This document shows, piece by piece, positions 25,160-34,338 of a stretch of DNA of 64,000 nt (position 1 is the stretch's first letter; each line of letters opens with the position of its first letter). The position numbers and the translations under genes are program-made. Source of the stretch: Halobacteriovoraceae bacterium (GTDB lineage: Bacteria; Bdellovibrionota; Bacteriovoracia; Bacteriovoracales; Bacteriovoracaceae); the NCBI GenBank assembly GCA_002712005.1, contig PASP01000016.1, positions 124,001 through 188,000 of the forward strand. The letters are read 5' to 3'. The notes under the pieces were generated by a model that saw nothing but the letters and a program-made list of their open reading frames with translations, was not told the DNA's origin and did no database searches.

Positions 25160-25993
25160 TTAAAGATTATGGATTTTTTTAGAAAACTCAATCAATTCAC
25201 TCGCTGAGCGTGGTCCAAAACCTAAGAATGAGAGATCATCTACTAAAATCATATTTTTATTTTTACCAGCAGTTGTATGCTCAATTCCTTTTATAGAAGA
25301 CCAAGGATTTTTTAAGCTATCCTTACCACTTTTTAGCATCACTACTGCATCTGGATTGCTTTCAATTAAGGCTTCCGTAGTAATGGGTTTAAATCCTTTC
25401 ACTTGATCGAAAGCATTCTTTGCTCCAGCGAGCTGAATCATTTTATCTGCAGCAGTCTCTGACCCAGAAAGGAAAATTCGATTTCCCCCTCTAGCATAGA
25501 TAAAAACGAGTTTCTTTTTAATTTCTTTGTTTGAAGCTTTCTCTTTGGCAACGCTCAATTCTTTTTCTAATTTGGAAATGAGCATTTTTCCCTTTTCGGC
25601 TCTATTGAGTTTATTTGCCACGACTTTAATCTTTTCTTTAGCACTCTCGAACGTGTCCTCTTCTTTAACAACAACGAGATTCACTTTAAGCTTTTTGAGT
25701 GAGTCGATAAGGGGTTGTGGAGTTAATTTAGTACTCGCCAAAACAATATCAGGATTTAAAGAAACAATTCCCTCCATACTAATACTTTGACGATAGCCGA
25801 GATTCTTAATGTTCTTCACTTTTTCTTCAGGATAGACTGAAGTAGCATCAATACCTACAATTTTTTCCCCTAAGCCTAATTCAAAAACAATTTCAGTTAG
25901 AGTTCCACCAATACTTACGATCCTATTTTGAGCAAAAGTATAATGAGAGCAAAATATAAAAAAAGTAATGAAAAGTAGCTTAGGGTGTCTCAT
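25160..25993 (-). CDS. hmuT: Periplasmic heme-binding protein of the ABC importer
   Basis: A 277-aa protein with a signal peptide ending TFAQ. The family pattern is RIVSIGGTLTEIVFELGLGEKIVGID, GYRQSISMEGIVSLNPDIVLAS and the late LVDDLSFLGFGPRSASELI. These match the HmuT cluster of class-III binding proteins. It collects heme after outer-membrane passage and delivers it to the permease. AAGGA precedes the ATG. The gene upstream (26016) is 22 nt away and probably in the same transcript. Confidence 0.85.
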   Translation of the reverse strand: MRHPKLLFITFFIFCSHYTFAQNRIVSIGGTLTEIVFELGLGEKIVGIDATSVYPEEKVKNIKNLGYRQSISMEGIVSLNPDIVLASTKLTPQPLIDSLKKLKVNLVVVKEEDTFESAKEKIKVVANKLNRAEKGKMLISKLEKELSVAKEKASNKEIKKKLVFIYARGGNRIFLSGSETAADKMIQLAGAKNAFDQVKGFKPITTEALIESNPDAVVMLKSGKDSLKNPWSSIKGIEHTTAGKNKNMILVDDLSFLGFGPRSASELIEFSKKIHNL

Positions 25994-26015
25994 AAGAATC
26001 CTTCGATATTAGATA

Positions 26016-26429
26016 CTATTGACAAAAATTTGTTTCAAATTGAACGGAAAGAAGATTGTCTTCGGTAAGTTCAACATTGGGTACTTGAATGACTTGATGT
26101 CCACCATCGAGAAGATAAACAGTAAGATGAACAGCATCACCAATATTCATTCCGATATCTTCAAGAGTCTCAGTAAAATGTTCGGCCAAACGACATTTAT
26201 AATCACTTCCGTAAAGTTTCTTGGTATCATCAATGATCTTTTGAGTTTCAACACCATTAATCGCAATAACAAGATTTGTATAATTCTCATCTAAATAGTC
26301 TGGATTTTCAGCTTGAATGAAATCCCCTCTTCCAGGAAATTGTCCAAATTCGATATAGGTAAAAGGAGACTTTTCTGCAAACGTAGATAAGCTCATAAAG
26401 GCAATTAAGAATAGGCTAAAAATTTTCAT
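26016..26429 (-). CDS. Secreted protein at the head of the heme operon
   Basis: A 137-aa protein with a signal peptide (MKIFSLFLIAFMSLSTFAE) and GGGGAG as ribosome site. The mature part contains two cysteines (CRLAEHFTE and the C-terminal NFCQ) and a His in GGHQVIQVPNV. No family recognised. It lies 22 nt before hmuT and is divergent from the TonB receptor gene, so an accessory role in heme or iron uptake is possible but inferred from position alone. Confidence 0.65.
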   Translation of the reverse strand: MKIFSLFLIAFMSLSTFAEKSPFTYIEFGQFPGRGDFIQAENPDYLDENYTNLVIAINGVETQKIIDDTKKLYGSDYKCRLAEHFTETLEDIGMNIGDAVHLTVYLLDGGHQVIQVPNVELTEDNLLSVQFETNFCQ

Positions 26430-26456
26430 ATCTTTGCTCCCCGTATTAAGAAAATA

Positions 26457-26485
26457 TTGTATGGATTGAATTTAAATGCTAAAAG
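26457..26485 (+). promoter_or_regulatory. Possible leaderless promoter of the TonB receptor gene
   Basis: TTGTAT (26457-26462), a 17-nt spacer and TAAAAG (26480-26485) are followed by TTTGAT and the ATG at 26492. No Shine-Dalgarno is present. The -10 is weak. I saw no clear Fur box in this 62-bp divergent region. Confidence 0.35.
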
Positions 26486-26491
26486 TTTGAT

Positions 26492-28507
26492 ATGTCAAAC
26501 AAATGTAACCTCATTGCAACCTTTGTAGCCACAACCTTCCTCTCTATTTATCTCAGAGCGGAGCCTGTTTCTCACAAAAATCAGGGACTTATAGAGGTAA
26601 TCGGAAATAAAGAAGTCCACTCAGGACTCGTTGATGCTCCAGTAAAGGTAGAGATCCTATCTGAAGAGTATTTCAACGAACAACAATATCAAGACCTATC
26701 CGTTGCAGTTAAAGATATTCCAGGTGTCACCACTCTATCTTCAGATTTAAGAACCCAGGCAAAAACCCCAGTAATCCAAGGCTTTGGGGAAAACTCTGTT
26801 CTTGTCATGATTGATGGCGTTCCAGTGGGACAGAATTCAAGTTTTGGATTTGATCTTTCCCAAGTGGCCACATCTAATATTGAGAGGGTCGAAGTCATAA
26901 AAGGAGCTTCAAGTTCTCTCTATGGGTCACAGGCCATGGGTGGAGTGATTAATATTGTCACTAAGAAAGGCTCTGATAAAACACGTCTAGAATTAGAAGC
27001 ATCCGCCTCACAAATGACACAAACATCGGATGGTCGTTTAAAAAATCTGAAAGGTCATTTTGAGAAAAAACTATTTTCTTACCAGATGAAGATGACTTAC
27101 TCTTTACGAGAACAAGATCAATTTGATCTCGATGACCAATCGATCATTAAAGATGGAACTGACTTTCGAAGACAACAATTTGGTCTAAGAATAGATCGAA
27201 ATTTTGGAAAGCTTAGTACATTCTTTGATCTCCTTTATTTTAAAGGAAATATAGAAAGTTATTCCTCACGACCTCTCAGCTCTAATTCATTCGGTAAAAT
27301 CCAAAATATAACTGAAACTGATAATCTCAATCTCAAATTAGGAACCCAGGGAAAACTAGGTAAAGGCGAATTTAGAGGCATTATCAATATTGAAGATAAT
27401 GACGATCTTTTGATCTTAAGTGATCGTCCAGAGACTCCATTCATAGAGACTAAAAAGCTAACGGATTTCAAAGGAAAGCGAGTTGATATTCAATATAGAG
27501 ATTATGAACTTGGACAACACTCTATAACCACCGGACTTCTCTACAGAGAAAGCTTAGTTGATCAAAGAACAATTTCTCAAAGTACTCCAGAACTGATTGT
27601 TGAAACATCTGATGTTGAGAATAAAAGAGTTAGCTCCTATGAAGCATTTCTTCAAGACAACTTTTGGATAGATAGTTTTGAAATCTCACCGGGTGCTCGC
27701 TATCAATACGACAAAGATTTTGGTTCCCATGTTGCTCCAAAAATTAACATTTCACACTTTAGCGATTATAAAAATTTTGGTTTTAAGACATGGGCATCTG
27801 TAGGTACAGGTTATCGGGCCCCCTCAGTAAAAGAAAGATTTTTCACATTAGATCACACATCACTGGCCAATTATATAGTAGAAGGAAATCCTGATTTAAA
27901 ACCTGAAGAGTCTTTGAGTTTTCAACTGGGACAAGAAATAAAATGGGAGTCGTCTTCAAAACAGTCTCAAATGAATCTCTACGGAAATCTTTTCTTCAAT
28001 AAGATAAGTAATCTAATCGAAATCAATCAGGGACAATCCGATGGGTCACAAACTATTTTTACCTATGATAACTTCGATAAGGTCACAAGTAAGGGGATAG
28101 AAATAGGACTGAAAGGTTCCTATCAGAAATTAAACTTTAGACTCAATGGCTCTTATACAGAAACAGTCGATAGAACAACCGATTTAATTATAGCGAATCG
28201 CCCTCTATATTTGGGAATGTTTTCATTGGGGTATAAACTTACAGATAAAATATCTTTACTCTCGCTAACTCGATATAATGGGAAGTCCTACGCCGACAAA
28301 GAAAATGAACAAATTTCGAAATCTTTTCTCACGACAGACATTAAAGTTAACTATGACATCACTCAAAATTTAACAAGTTTTTTGAGTATCAATAATATTT
28401 TTAATGAAACTAAAGATCCTGCTCAGGATACTGTTACCCCACAATTTGATGGACGTCCTAACAGAGGAACTGAAATCTTTTTAGGGTTTAGACTAAGGGC
28501 CATTTGA
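26492..28507 (+). CDS. TonB-dependent outer-membrane receptor, probably for heme
   Basis: A 671-aa receptor with a signal peptide (to about residue 23), a TonB-box-like GLIEVIGNKE, and a plug domain: DLSVAVKDIPGVTTLSS, TPVIQGFGENSVLVMIDGVP, NIERVEVIKGASSSLYGSQA, GGVINIVTKKG. The remaining ~500 residues are a 22-strand barrel with YRAPSVKERFF and NLKPEESLSFQLG. The C-terminal residue is Ile rather than the usual Phe. The next gene is an HmuY-like lipoprotein and the divergent operon encodes a heme importer, so heme is the likely ligand. Confidence 0.88.
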   Translation: MSNKCNLIATFVATTFLSIYLRAEPVSHKNQGLIEVIGNKEVHSGLVDAPVKVEILSEEYFNEQQYQDLSVAVKDIPGVTTLSSDLRTQAKTPVIQGFGENSVLVMIDGVPVGQNSSFGFDLSQVATSNIERVEVIKGASSSLYGSQAMGGVINIVTKKGSDKTRLELEASASQMTQTSDGRLKNLKGHFEKKLFSYQMKMTYSLREQDQFDLDDQSIIKDGTDFRRQQFGLRIDRNFGKLSTFFDLLYFKGNIESYSSRPLSSNSFGKIQNITETDNLNLKLGTQGKLGKGEFRGIINIEDNDDLLILSDRPETPFIETKKLTDFKGKRVDIQYRDYELGQHSITTGLLYRESLVDQRTISQSTPELIVETSDVENKRVSSYEAFLQDNFWIDSFEISPGARYQYDKDFGSHVAPKINISHFSDYKNFGFKTWASVGTGYRAPSVKERFFTLDHTSLANYIVEGNPDLKPEESLSFQLGQEIKWESSSKQSQMNLYGNLFFNKISNLIEINQGQSDGSQTIFTYDNFDKVTSKGIEIGLKGSYQKLNFRLNGSYTETVDRTTDLIIANRPLYLGMFSLGYKLTDKISLLSLTRYNGKSYADKENEQISKSFLTTDIKVNYDITQNLTSFLSINNIFNETKDPAQDTVTPQFDGRPNRGTEIFLGFRLRAI

Positions 28508-28508
28508 A

Positions 28509-29672
28509 ATGAAAAAACTGACTTCATTATTATCGACAACCTTTATTCTGACTTTTTGTATTTCGATTTCAAGCTGTCGAAAAATTGAAGATAAAAGCCG
28601 TACATCTTTAGAGGTTGAAGAGAGCTATTACCTAGAAACCAAAAGTCCTTTTGTTCAAGACAAGTCATTAGATTTCTTCCTTGAGAATTCGTGGTATGCC
28701 TACGACCAATCTAATCACATTATTTGGCCCAACTTTAGAGTTTATGGGTTAAGAGTAGATAATCAGTTCTATAAGTTCCAAATCATTAATTATTACAATC
28801 AAGCTTCGGAAGCTGGCCACTATAGTATCCGCATTCAAAAAGAAAACGAAAACACATATCAAGAATTTAGACTAGAGGCTGTTGGTTGCGGAAACTCCTT
28901 TACCAATCCAGACTATGAACAATGTATTCAAGATCCTGAGAAAAATGTATACACCTATCTCAATATAGAAAATGGTCTAAGTAAAAAAATGAATAGTTTC
29001 TTTGCGAGAAGAGATAAGACATGGCATATCGGATTTCAAGGTACAAAAGTCATACTTAATAGTGGAGATAATGGACCAGGTGATACGAGAGTAACCTCAC
29101 TATACCTCTATCGACCTTTTTATGAGAATGAAAGCCCTGCGTTCCAAAAATTAGCAGAAGAATCATTTGGAAATAAAGGAATTCGCTTCTTTGAATTAGA
29201 ACATGATTTCAGGAATGCCCCTTACGCCCTCCCCGCAGGTATAGACAGAGTTATTTTTGAAGATGATTGGCTAAGATCCAGTAGAGGAATATTCTCTGCT
29301 AATCAAAATTCTTGGTGGCTTATCAAAAATAGAGAGCAATCATCTTTAACGAAAATTAATATTCATGAAATAACAGAGTCTCAACTTGAGGGACATATAA
29401 ATTCTCTTATTACACTTCGAATTGCTTTAAATAATCCGCTTAATGGTGAGTTTCAAGATGAAGTTTTTTATACTCTCCCAGAAATCTCTTCGAAAGATAA
29501 GTTAATTAAGATGTGTATTGATTTAAACTCTCAAGCAGTAGTTGACTGCAAAAATAAAAATGCTGACTTGATCTTCAGTGCTCTGAATATTGGAAGAAGA
29601 AGATCATGGAGATTCAATGTAACTGAAGGAGCAGTTGGCCCTCTCAGCTATGATGAAATATCTAATTATTGA
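28509..29672 (+). CDS. HmuY-like heme-binding lipoprotein
   Basis: A 387-aa lipoprotein: the signal peptide ends in ISISSC, a lipobox. The body resembles HmuY, the hemophore-like partner of TonB heme receptors. It shows VDNQFYKFQIINYYN, EAGHYSIRI, KTWHIGFQGTKVILNSGDNG, and a second set NSWWLIKNREQSSLTKINI, SLITLRI. It is about twice HmuY length, so a duplicated or extended form is likely. It starts one base after the receptor stop, mirroring the hmuRY order. Surface capture of heme is the inferred role; ligand residues were not identified. Confidence 0.65.
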   Translation: MKKLTSLLSTTFILTFCISISSCRKIEDKSRTSLEVEESYYLETKSPFVQDKSLDFFLENSWYAYDQSNHIIWPNFRVYGLRVDNQFYKFQIINYYNQASEAGHYSIRIQKENENTYQEFRLEAVGCGNSFTNPDYEQCIQDPEKNVYTYLNIENGLSKKMNSFFARRDKTWHIGFQGTKVILNSGDNGPGDTRVTSLYLYRPFYENESPAFQKLAEESFGNKGIRFFELEHDFRNAPYALPAGIDRVIFEDDWLRSSRGIFSANQNSWWLIKNREQSSLTKINIHEITESQLEGHINSLITLRIALNNPLNGEFQDEVFYTLPEISSKDKLIKMCIDLNSQAVVDCKNKNADLIFSALNIGRRRSWRFNVTEGAVGPLSYDEISNY

Positions 29673-29827
29673 GATTCATTATAATTATTCAATTAAGACC
29701 GTCTCAACTTCGGATCAATAAAGAAAATACTTCTTATTTACTCAATATAATGAATGTCTAATGGAAAGATATAGTCCCTTAGCTTTTTAAAATTTATATT
29801 TAAAATGAGTCATTTTAAGGAGAAATA

Positions 29828-30292
29828 GTGAATACAAGCGATATAACAAAACTCTTACATCAAAGAGAGCCTTATCTCATGGTTAGTGAGATAACAGAAT
29901 GCGATCAAAAAAAAATTATAGCTAAGAAAATTTTTTCAGGTGAAGAGTTTTTTTTGAAAGGACATTTTCCTGATGCTCCTGTTGTTCCTGGGGCCATGAT
30001 TCAAGAATTTTGTACTCAAAGTGCAGGAATACTGATCTCTAAATATCATAGTCCAGTAGAAAATTATAATTCGAAATCCACAAAAGGACATGCCTTAGGT
30101 GTGCTTAGAAAGGTTAATTACGCTAAGTTCATTAGTATCGTTAAGCCTACTGACTTCATTGAGTGTGAAGTTGAACTCGAAGAAAAAATAGAAAATCTCT
30201 TTCACTTTAAGGCAAGAGTTATTCAAAACTCTCAAGTTATGGCCAAAATTGGTTTTACTTTGACCAATATTAGTGATGATCACTTAATATAA
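29828..30292 (+). CDS. FabZ-like 3-hydroxyacyl-ACP dehydratase
   Basis: A 154-aa hot-dog fold protein from a GTG at 29828 preceded by AAGGAG. The active-site pattern is FLKGHFPDAPVVPGAMIQEF, with the catalytic His in GHFP and the Glu in QEF, followed by CTQSAGIL as in FabZ. It would dehydrate 3-hydroxyacyl-ACP to the trans-2-enoyl form. It stands alone rather than in a lipid A/fatty acid cluster, so it may serve a specialised acyl pathway. The gene at 30305 follows by 12 nt. Confidence 0.78.
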   Translation: MNTSDITKLLHQREPYLMVSEITECDQKKIIAKKIFSGEEFFLKGHFPDAPVVPGAMIQEFCTQSAGILISKYHSPVENYNSKSTKGHALGVLRKVNYAKFISIVKPTDFIECEVELEEKIENLFHFKARVIQNSQVMAKIGFTLTNISDDHLI

Positions 30293-30304
30293 AAGGTACG
30301 TTTT

Positions 30305-31291
30305 ATGCCACAACTCTCTTTACTTGATCTTGTTTTTGTTAATGACAACCAAAATGAAGCTGATGCCTTAAAGTCATCAGTTCAAGTTGCCCAGACAGCA
30401 GAAAGATTAGGTTATTCTCGTATATGGGTAGCTGAACACCATAATATGCCAGCTATCGCAAGTGCTGCGACCTCAGTGGTCATTGGTCATCTTGCAGCTC
30501 ATACGGAAAGAATTCGAATTGGTGCGGGTGGTATAATGCTTCCCAACCACTCTCCCCTCTCTATCGCAGAACAATTTGGCACACTGGAAAGTCTATTTCC
30601 GAATAGGATTGATTTGGGACTAGGACGAGCACCTGGAACTGATCAACGAACAATGAGGGCCCTTAGAACTGACATCAGAAGCTCTGAACGTTTCCCAGAT
30701 GATGTACTCGAGCTCCAAAAGTTACTCTCTAATAAAGGAGCAAATGAGCCCATTGTTGCTACACCAGGCTTTGGAACCCAAGTACCACTTTGGATTCTAG
30801 GCTCGAGTACGTTTGGCGCTCAATTAGCCGCTCATTTTGGTCTTCCCTATGCCTTTGCCTCTCACTTTGCCCCAGATGCCTTTGACCAGGCCATCGATCA
30901 TTATAGAAATAAATTCTCCCCTTCAGAACAACAGGACAAGCCTTACTTTATGTTAGGAGTAAATATTATTATTGCTGATACAGATGAAGAGGCACAATAC
31001 TTGGCCTCTAGTCAAAGGCAATCCTTTGTAAATTTACGCAGAGGTCATAAATTAAAATTTCAACCGCCTATTGAGGATATGAACACTTTCTGGAATGAAC
31101 CTGAAAAAATAATGGCCGAACATATGCTTAAATTTTCATTTGTAGGATCAAAACAAACGGTTCAAACGCAATTACGTAGTTTTATAAATAAATATCAACC
31201 GAATGAACTTATGGTTGTTACTTCTATATATGACTTAGAAAAGAAAATGAGATCACTTGAGCTTTTATCAGAAATCGATCTCAGTTTATAA
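30305..31291 (+). CDS. LLM-class flavin-dependent oxidoreductase
   Basis: A 328-aa bacterial-luciferase-like TIM barrel. Typical segments: [69 protein letters not shown] and [20 protein letters not shown]. These match the MsnO8/YhbW group of FMN-dependent monooxygenases; the substrate is unknown. It is probably co-transcribed with the FabZ-like gene. Its last 6 nt overlap the end of the convergent thioredoxin gene. Confidence 0.85.
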   Translation: MPQLSLLDLVFVNDNQNEADALKSSVQVAQTAERLGYSRIWVAEHHNMPAIASAATSVVIGHLAAHTERIRIGAGGIMLPNHSPLSIAEQFGTLESLFPNRIDLGLGRAPGTDQRTMRALRTDIRSSERFPDDVLELQKLLSNKGANEPIVATPGFGTQVPLWILGSSTFGAQLAAHFGLPYAFASHFAPDAFDQAIDHYRNKFSPSEQQDKPYFMLGVNIIIADTDEEAQYLASSQRQSFVNLRRGHKLKFQPPIEDMNTFWNEPEKIMAEHMLKFSFVGSKQTVQTQLRSFINKYQPNELMVVTSIYDLEKKMRSLELLSEIDLSL

Positions 31292-31714
31292 AAAGGCAAT
31301 AGCTAATATTAAAATAAATAAGATGACTCCGACTGTGATCTCAAATGTCCATTTTTTGGGACTATCATCTTTTCGAAACTCTCCATTTTCTCTGAAATAG
31401 GGATCATCAATATGATTTATAACATACTGTAAGTTTCCCAAAGGTGTAAGCCCTGTAAAGCTATAGAGAACTTCTCTATTTTCACAATAAACAACATGGG
31501 GAACTCCTCTTACACCAAAATGAGAGGCGAGTTCGGGACTTTCCATAGTATCTATTTCATATATATTGAGATTAGGGTTATTTTCGTTTAACTTTTCAAA
31601 CACTGGCCCCATAGTTCGGCAAGGACCACATGTTGGAGAAAAAAACTTAATCATAAAAAGTCCTTTCTCATTGGCCAGAGAGTTTTCAAAGTTTTCAATC
31701 GTCATTCTTTTCAT
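31286..31714 (-). CDS. Thioredoxin-fold protein with C-terminal membrane anchor
   Basis: A 142-aa protein. Residues 1-105 are a thioredoxin domain with active site [14 protein letters not shown] (CGPC, the canonical pair) and the cis-Pro loop VRGVPHVVY. Residues ~122-142 form one hydrophobic helix ending the protein ([17 protein letters not shown]), so it is tail-anchored with the redox domain most likely facing the cytoplasm. AGAGG precedes the ATG at 31714. A reductase role is inferred. Confidence 0.8.
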   Translation of the reverse strand: MKRMTIENFENSLANEKGLFMIKFFSPTCGPCRTMGPVFEKLNENNPNLNIYEIDTMESPELASHFGVRGVPHVVYCENREVLYSFTGLTPLGNLQYVINHIDDPYFRENGEFRKDDSPKKWTFEITVGVILFILILAIAFL

Positions 31715-31837
31715 AGAGCCTCTTTTTAAAACATTATAATGAAAGTGAGCATTATTTACAGGTTTTAATTTATACGTAGACCAGATACGTTCGAAGTTGA
31801 TATCTATGGGGAAACCCTAAAAAATGGAGCCCCAACC

Positions 31838-32161
31838 ATGAAAACGTTAATTGCTACAGCTTTGTTAGCTGTAATCTCTCTCACATCATTTGCTAAACCA
31901 GTATCTCAAGAAGTGATAACTGAAGCATTTGAAGCAGTAAAAGCATACTATCCAGAAGCGAACTCTATTCAATACTCTCATAGCAGTTCTGAGGATCAAG
32001 AAGTCTTCTTTTATGTGAGCTATACTACAAATCTTAGTGATATGTATTTCGATGAGGGAGAACCCGTTTTCCTTCCCATTACGAGATCATGTGAACAAGA
32101 AGTTGTATATCTGGTTGACCTTAAGAAAGTTCTCTACACACAAGAACATATCTGTTTCTAA
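31838..32161 (+). CDS. Small secreted protein, unknown
   Basis: A 107-aa protein with a textbook signal peptide (MKTLIATALLAVISLTSFA) and GGAG 9 nt before the ATG. The mature 88 residues are acidic and Tyr-rich with two cysteines (ITRSCEQ, HICF) placed to form a disulfide. No family recognised. A hairpin follows 17 nt after the stop. Confidence 0.65.
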   Translation: MKTLIATALLAVISLTSFAKPVSQEVITEAFEAVKAYYPEANSIQYSHSSSEDQEVFFYVSYTTNLSDMYFDEGEPVFLPITRSCEQEVVYLVDLKKVLYTQEHICF

Positions 32162-32177
32162 AATTAGATATAAGCTA

Positions 32178-32212
32178 CTGTATTCTTTAAATTTTACTTT
32201 TAAGGAATACAG
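32178..32212 (+). terminator. Hairpin after the small secreted-protein gene
   Basis: CTGTATTCTTTAA (32178-32190) pairs with TTAAGGAATACAG (32200-32212) with one wobble and a 9-nt loop. There is no T-run after it, so it may stabilise the transcript end rather than terminate. Confidence 0.4.
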
Positions 32213-32255
32213 CTGCTCTTGACATCCATAATAAAGACCCCATCTTTGACTAACT

Positions 32256-32993
32256 ATGGATATTATCAAAGAGCCTCATTCAAATTATTTAAGTCATGGC
32301 CATTATGACTTCTCTTTTAGCAAGGCTCTGATTTGGCCAATATTTTGTCTTCTTATTAGTTGGTATTACTGGAGCCCTTACTCTGAAAATTTTAGAGTCA
32401 CTCATGATTTGATTTTCAATCAAAAAGAAATTTGGAGACTCCCTCTAGGGTTCTTTGTTCATGGGGATTTAAATCACTTCCTATCTAATTCTTTATTTCT
32501 AACCATATTAGGCTATTTTATAGGGAGAACCTATGGCAATAAAATCGTCTTTATTGGAGGATTTGTTATTGCTTTAGGCACACATGCTTTAACTCTACTT
32601 TTTATGAAAGACAATATTAGCTTGGTTGGCGCCTCTGGACTTCTCTATGGGTTTTGGGGTCTTTGGTTTTCTCTCTATTTCTTAATCGATCGCTATATTT
32701 CTAAAACAAGACGTTTAATGAAGATTGTGGCCATAAGTTTACTTCTTCTTGTGCCCCATAAATTTGAACCTAATGTGAGTTACCTAGCTCATGGAATTGG
32801 ATTTTTTCTAGGAGCTGGATTAGGAATAATAATATTTCTTTCAAAGAGAAGGCTTTTTCAGTCTTATGAAAAGTTTCGCTATTCCATAGACCCTCCCTAC
32901 AATCCTGCGTTTGAGGCATTAGGAAAAGACTTCTGGAAAAAAGAAAATATTGACCAAGAAAGCTTAGAAGATGAGAACGCTAAGCTTTCCTAA
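32256..32993 (+). CDS. Rhomboid-family intramembrane serine protease
   Basis: A 245-aa membrane protein with about six helices. The catalytic Ser lies in NISLVGASGLLYGFWG (GxSG) and the His in SYLAHGIGFFLGAGLG; the HGDLNHFLSNSLF segment is the conserved rhomboid helix-2 motif. It cleaves membrane proteins within the bilayer. Upstream is TTGACA at 32219-32224 with a poor -10. The 3' end overlaps a short minus-strand reading frame by 14 nt. Confidence 0.85.
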   Translation: MDIIKEPHSNYLSHGHYDFSFSKALIWPIFCLLISWYYWSPYSENFRVTHDLIFNQKEIWRLPLGFFVHGDLNHFLSNSLFLTILGYFIGRTYGNKIVFIGGFVIALGTHALTLLFMKDNISLVGASGLLYGFWGLWFSLYFLIDRYISKTRRLMKIVAISLLLLVPHKFEPNVSYLAHGIGFFLGAGLGIIIFLSKRRLFQSYEKFRYSIDPPYNPAFEALGKDFWKKENIDQESLEDENAKLS

Positions 32994-33144
32994 CCATGAT
33001 TCTTGAATTGTAATCGAATCGAGAACGAAAGATACTAAAAGGTACCGATTTAACATGAGTAAGCTTTGCAGACTCAATAATAGCATCTGCAGAGAGAGAG
33101 GCGTATATACCCGCAACTTCTCTTCCATTATAAACAAAATTCAA
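32980..33144 (-). CDS. Short ORF coupled to the GNAT/C39 peptidase gene
   Basis: A 54-aa frame begins with TTG at 33144, overlapping the TGA of the upstream gene (33143-33141), and ends TAG at 32982-32980. The product starts MNFVYNGREVAGIYASLSAD and ends RIMVRKA; it is soluble, with balanced composition and a basic C-terminus. No earlier start is possible because an in-frame TAG lies two codons before the TTG. It fills the gap between the peptidase gene and the rhomboid gene. It could be a small partner or a substrate peptide of the ligase system next door; this is inference. It may also be chance. Confidence 0.45.
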   Translation of the reverse strand: MNFVYNGREVAGIYASLSADAIIESAKLTHVKSVPFSIFRSRFDYNSRIMVRKA

Positions 33145-34235
33145 TCTCTATAAAGGGCTACAATTGACTTTAATTGTCGTGAGCCAAATTTGGCCATGAG
33201 CTCAAATTCATCCCGCCTAACCGGTACATTGAAATTATCCACAACCGATTGACCAGCATCAATTTCGGGGTCATGAAAGTAGATAAAGTCACCCTCCATT
33301 GCCGTTAAGACAATCCAATGGGGAGCTTTAGTTTCTGTCAAACGATAGGCACTGATAAGAAGGACAGGGATTCCTCCATGAGCAAAAATTTCTCTAATGG
33401 TATCCCAATCATACTCATCTTTAAAAACCTTGATTTTTTCTTTCTTAATTTTATTTTCAAAATCTTTTTGGACGAGCTCAATAATTTCTTTCTTATGTTT
33501 TGATCTCACCCCTTCAATAAATAAGGGAGCTGAAGAGTTTAAATAAAGCTCTACTTCAAATCCTCTTTTATGAGCGGCTAATGCCAACCCATGAGGTCCA
33601 CAACCCCCATGACCACTTGTCATAAAAATAGTCGTCGCTTCTCGCCAAATTTCTATTTCATGTTCTCGATTGAATTTGGTTTTCTTGCTTAGTGCTTTCA
33701 TTGCCATAAGAAGTGAAGAAGGCCCACAAGTAAACTCTGTGGTCTGCTGATAATGGGGGACCTTCGGACCCTTTATGACTTTGCCCGACAAATTGCGAAT
33801 TTTCTTTTCGTAACATTGAGCATCTTCATGATCTTCATAATAGTCTTTTTTTAGGGCGAACTTTCTATAGCCACAAGATTCATACAATTGAATAGCCGAA
33901 CGATTAGAACTCTTCACTTCTAAACGAAGATAAGTACTCCCCCTATCTTTGGCCATTTTTTCTAACTTTAGTAGGAGCTTCTTACCTAGTCCCTTGCCGC
34001 GAAGTTTTTGATCCACAGCGAGAGAATAGAGCCTAGATAAGGCCGTTCCTCGGTGAAAGAGAATCACTCCATAACCTGAGATTTCCCCCTCTAACTCTTG
34101 AACGAGGATCTCCCCGTGGGATAAGTCAATGAAATACTTGAAGTTTCTATCAGTTAGCTGGTCGCTATCAAAAGAGCTATTTTCTAAAGAAACAAGCTTA
34201 GGAATGTCTGATATTTTTGCTGGTCTATACTTCAT
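33141..34235 (-). CDS. GNAT acetyltransferase fused to a C39-like cysteine peptidase
   Basis: A 364-aa two-domain protein. Residues 1-150 are a GNAT domain (RPAKISDIPKLVSLE, acetyl-CoA loop QKLRGKGLGKKLLLKL, LEVKSSNRSAIQLYESCGY). Residues ~160-364 are a papain/C39-like domain: VPHYQQTTEFTCGPSSLLMA holds the Cys, APHWIVLTAMEGDFIYFHDP the His and Asp. This fusion is known beside RimK-like ATP-grasp ligases with an N-terminal RLAN domain, as it is here (divergent, 104 nt). A role in making or processing a modified peptide is the accepted guess. GAGAG precedes the ATG. Confidence 0.82.
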   Translation of the reverse strand: MKYRPAKISDIPKLVSLENSSFDSDQLTDRNFKYFIDLSHGEILVQELEGEISGYGVILFHRGTALSRLYSLAVDQKLRGKGLGKKLLLKLEKMAKDRGSTYLRLEVKSSNRSAIQLYESCGYRKFALKKDYYEDHEDAQCYEKKIRNLSGKVIKGPKVPHYQQTTEFTCGPSSLLMAMKALSKKTKFNREHEIEIWREATTIFMTSGHGGCGPHGLALAAHKRGFEVELYLNSSAPLFIEGVRSKHKKEIIELVQKDFENKIKKEKIKVFKDEYDWDTIREIFAHGGIPVLLISAYRLTETKAPHWIVLTAMEGDFIYFHDPEIDAGQSVVDNFNVPVRRDEFELMAKFGSRQLKSIVALYRD

Positions 34236-34338
34236 TTTTTTCTCTCATTTTTAGTGACCAAAATGAAAGCTCATAATACCATCAAAGCAAATTAAAGACT
34301 CTTTTTAATTTAATAAAAAGTAGTAGAAAAGGAAGAAA

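Noticed and set aside
26430-26491. Possible Fur box in the divergent heme promoter region
   Set aside because: No stretch approaches the GATAATGATAATCATTATC pattern; iron control can not be claimed from sequence.
29673-29827. Searched for a small gene or regulatory RNA between the HmuY-like and FabZ-like genes
   Set aside because: AT-rich, no frame with a start and ribosome site, and no stable stem seen apart from the AAGGAG of the next gene.
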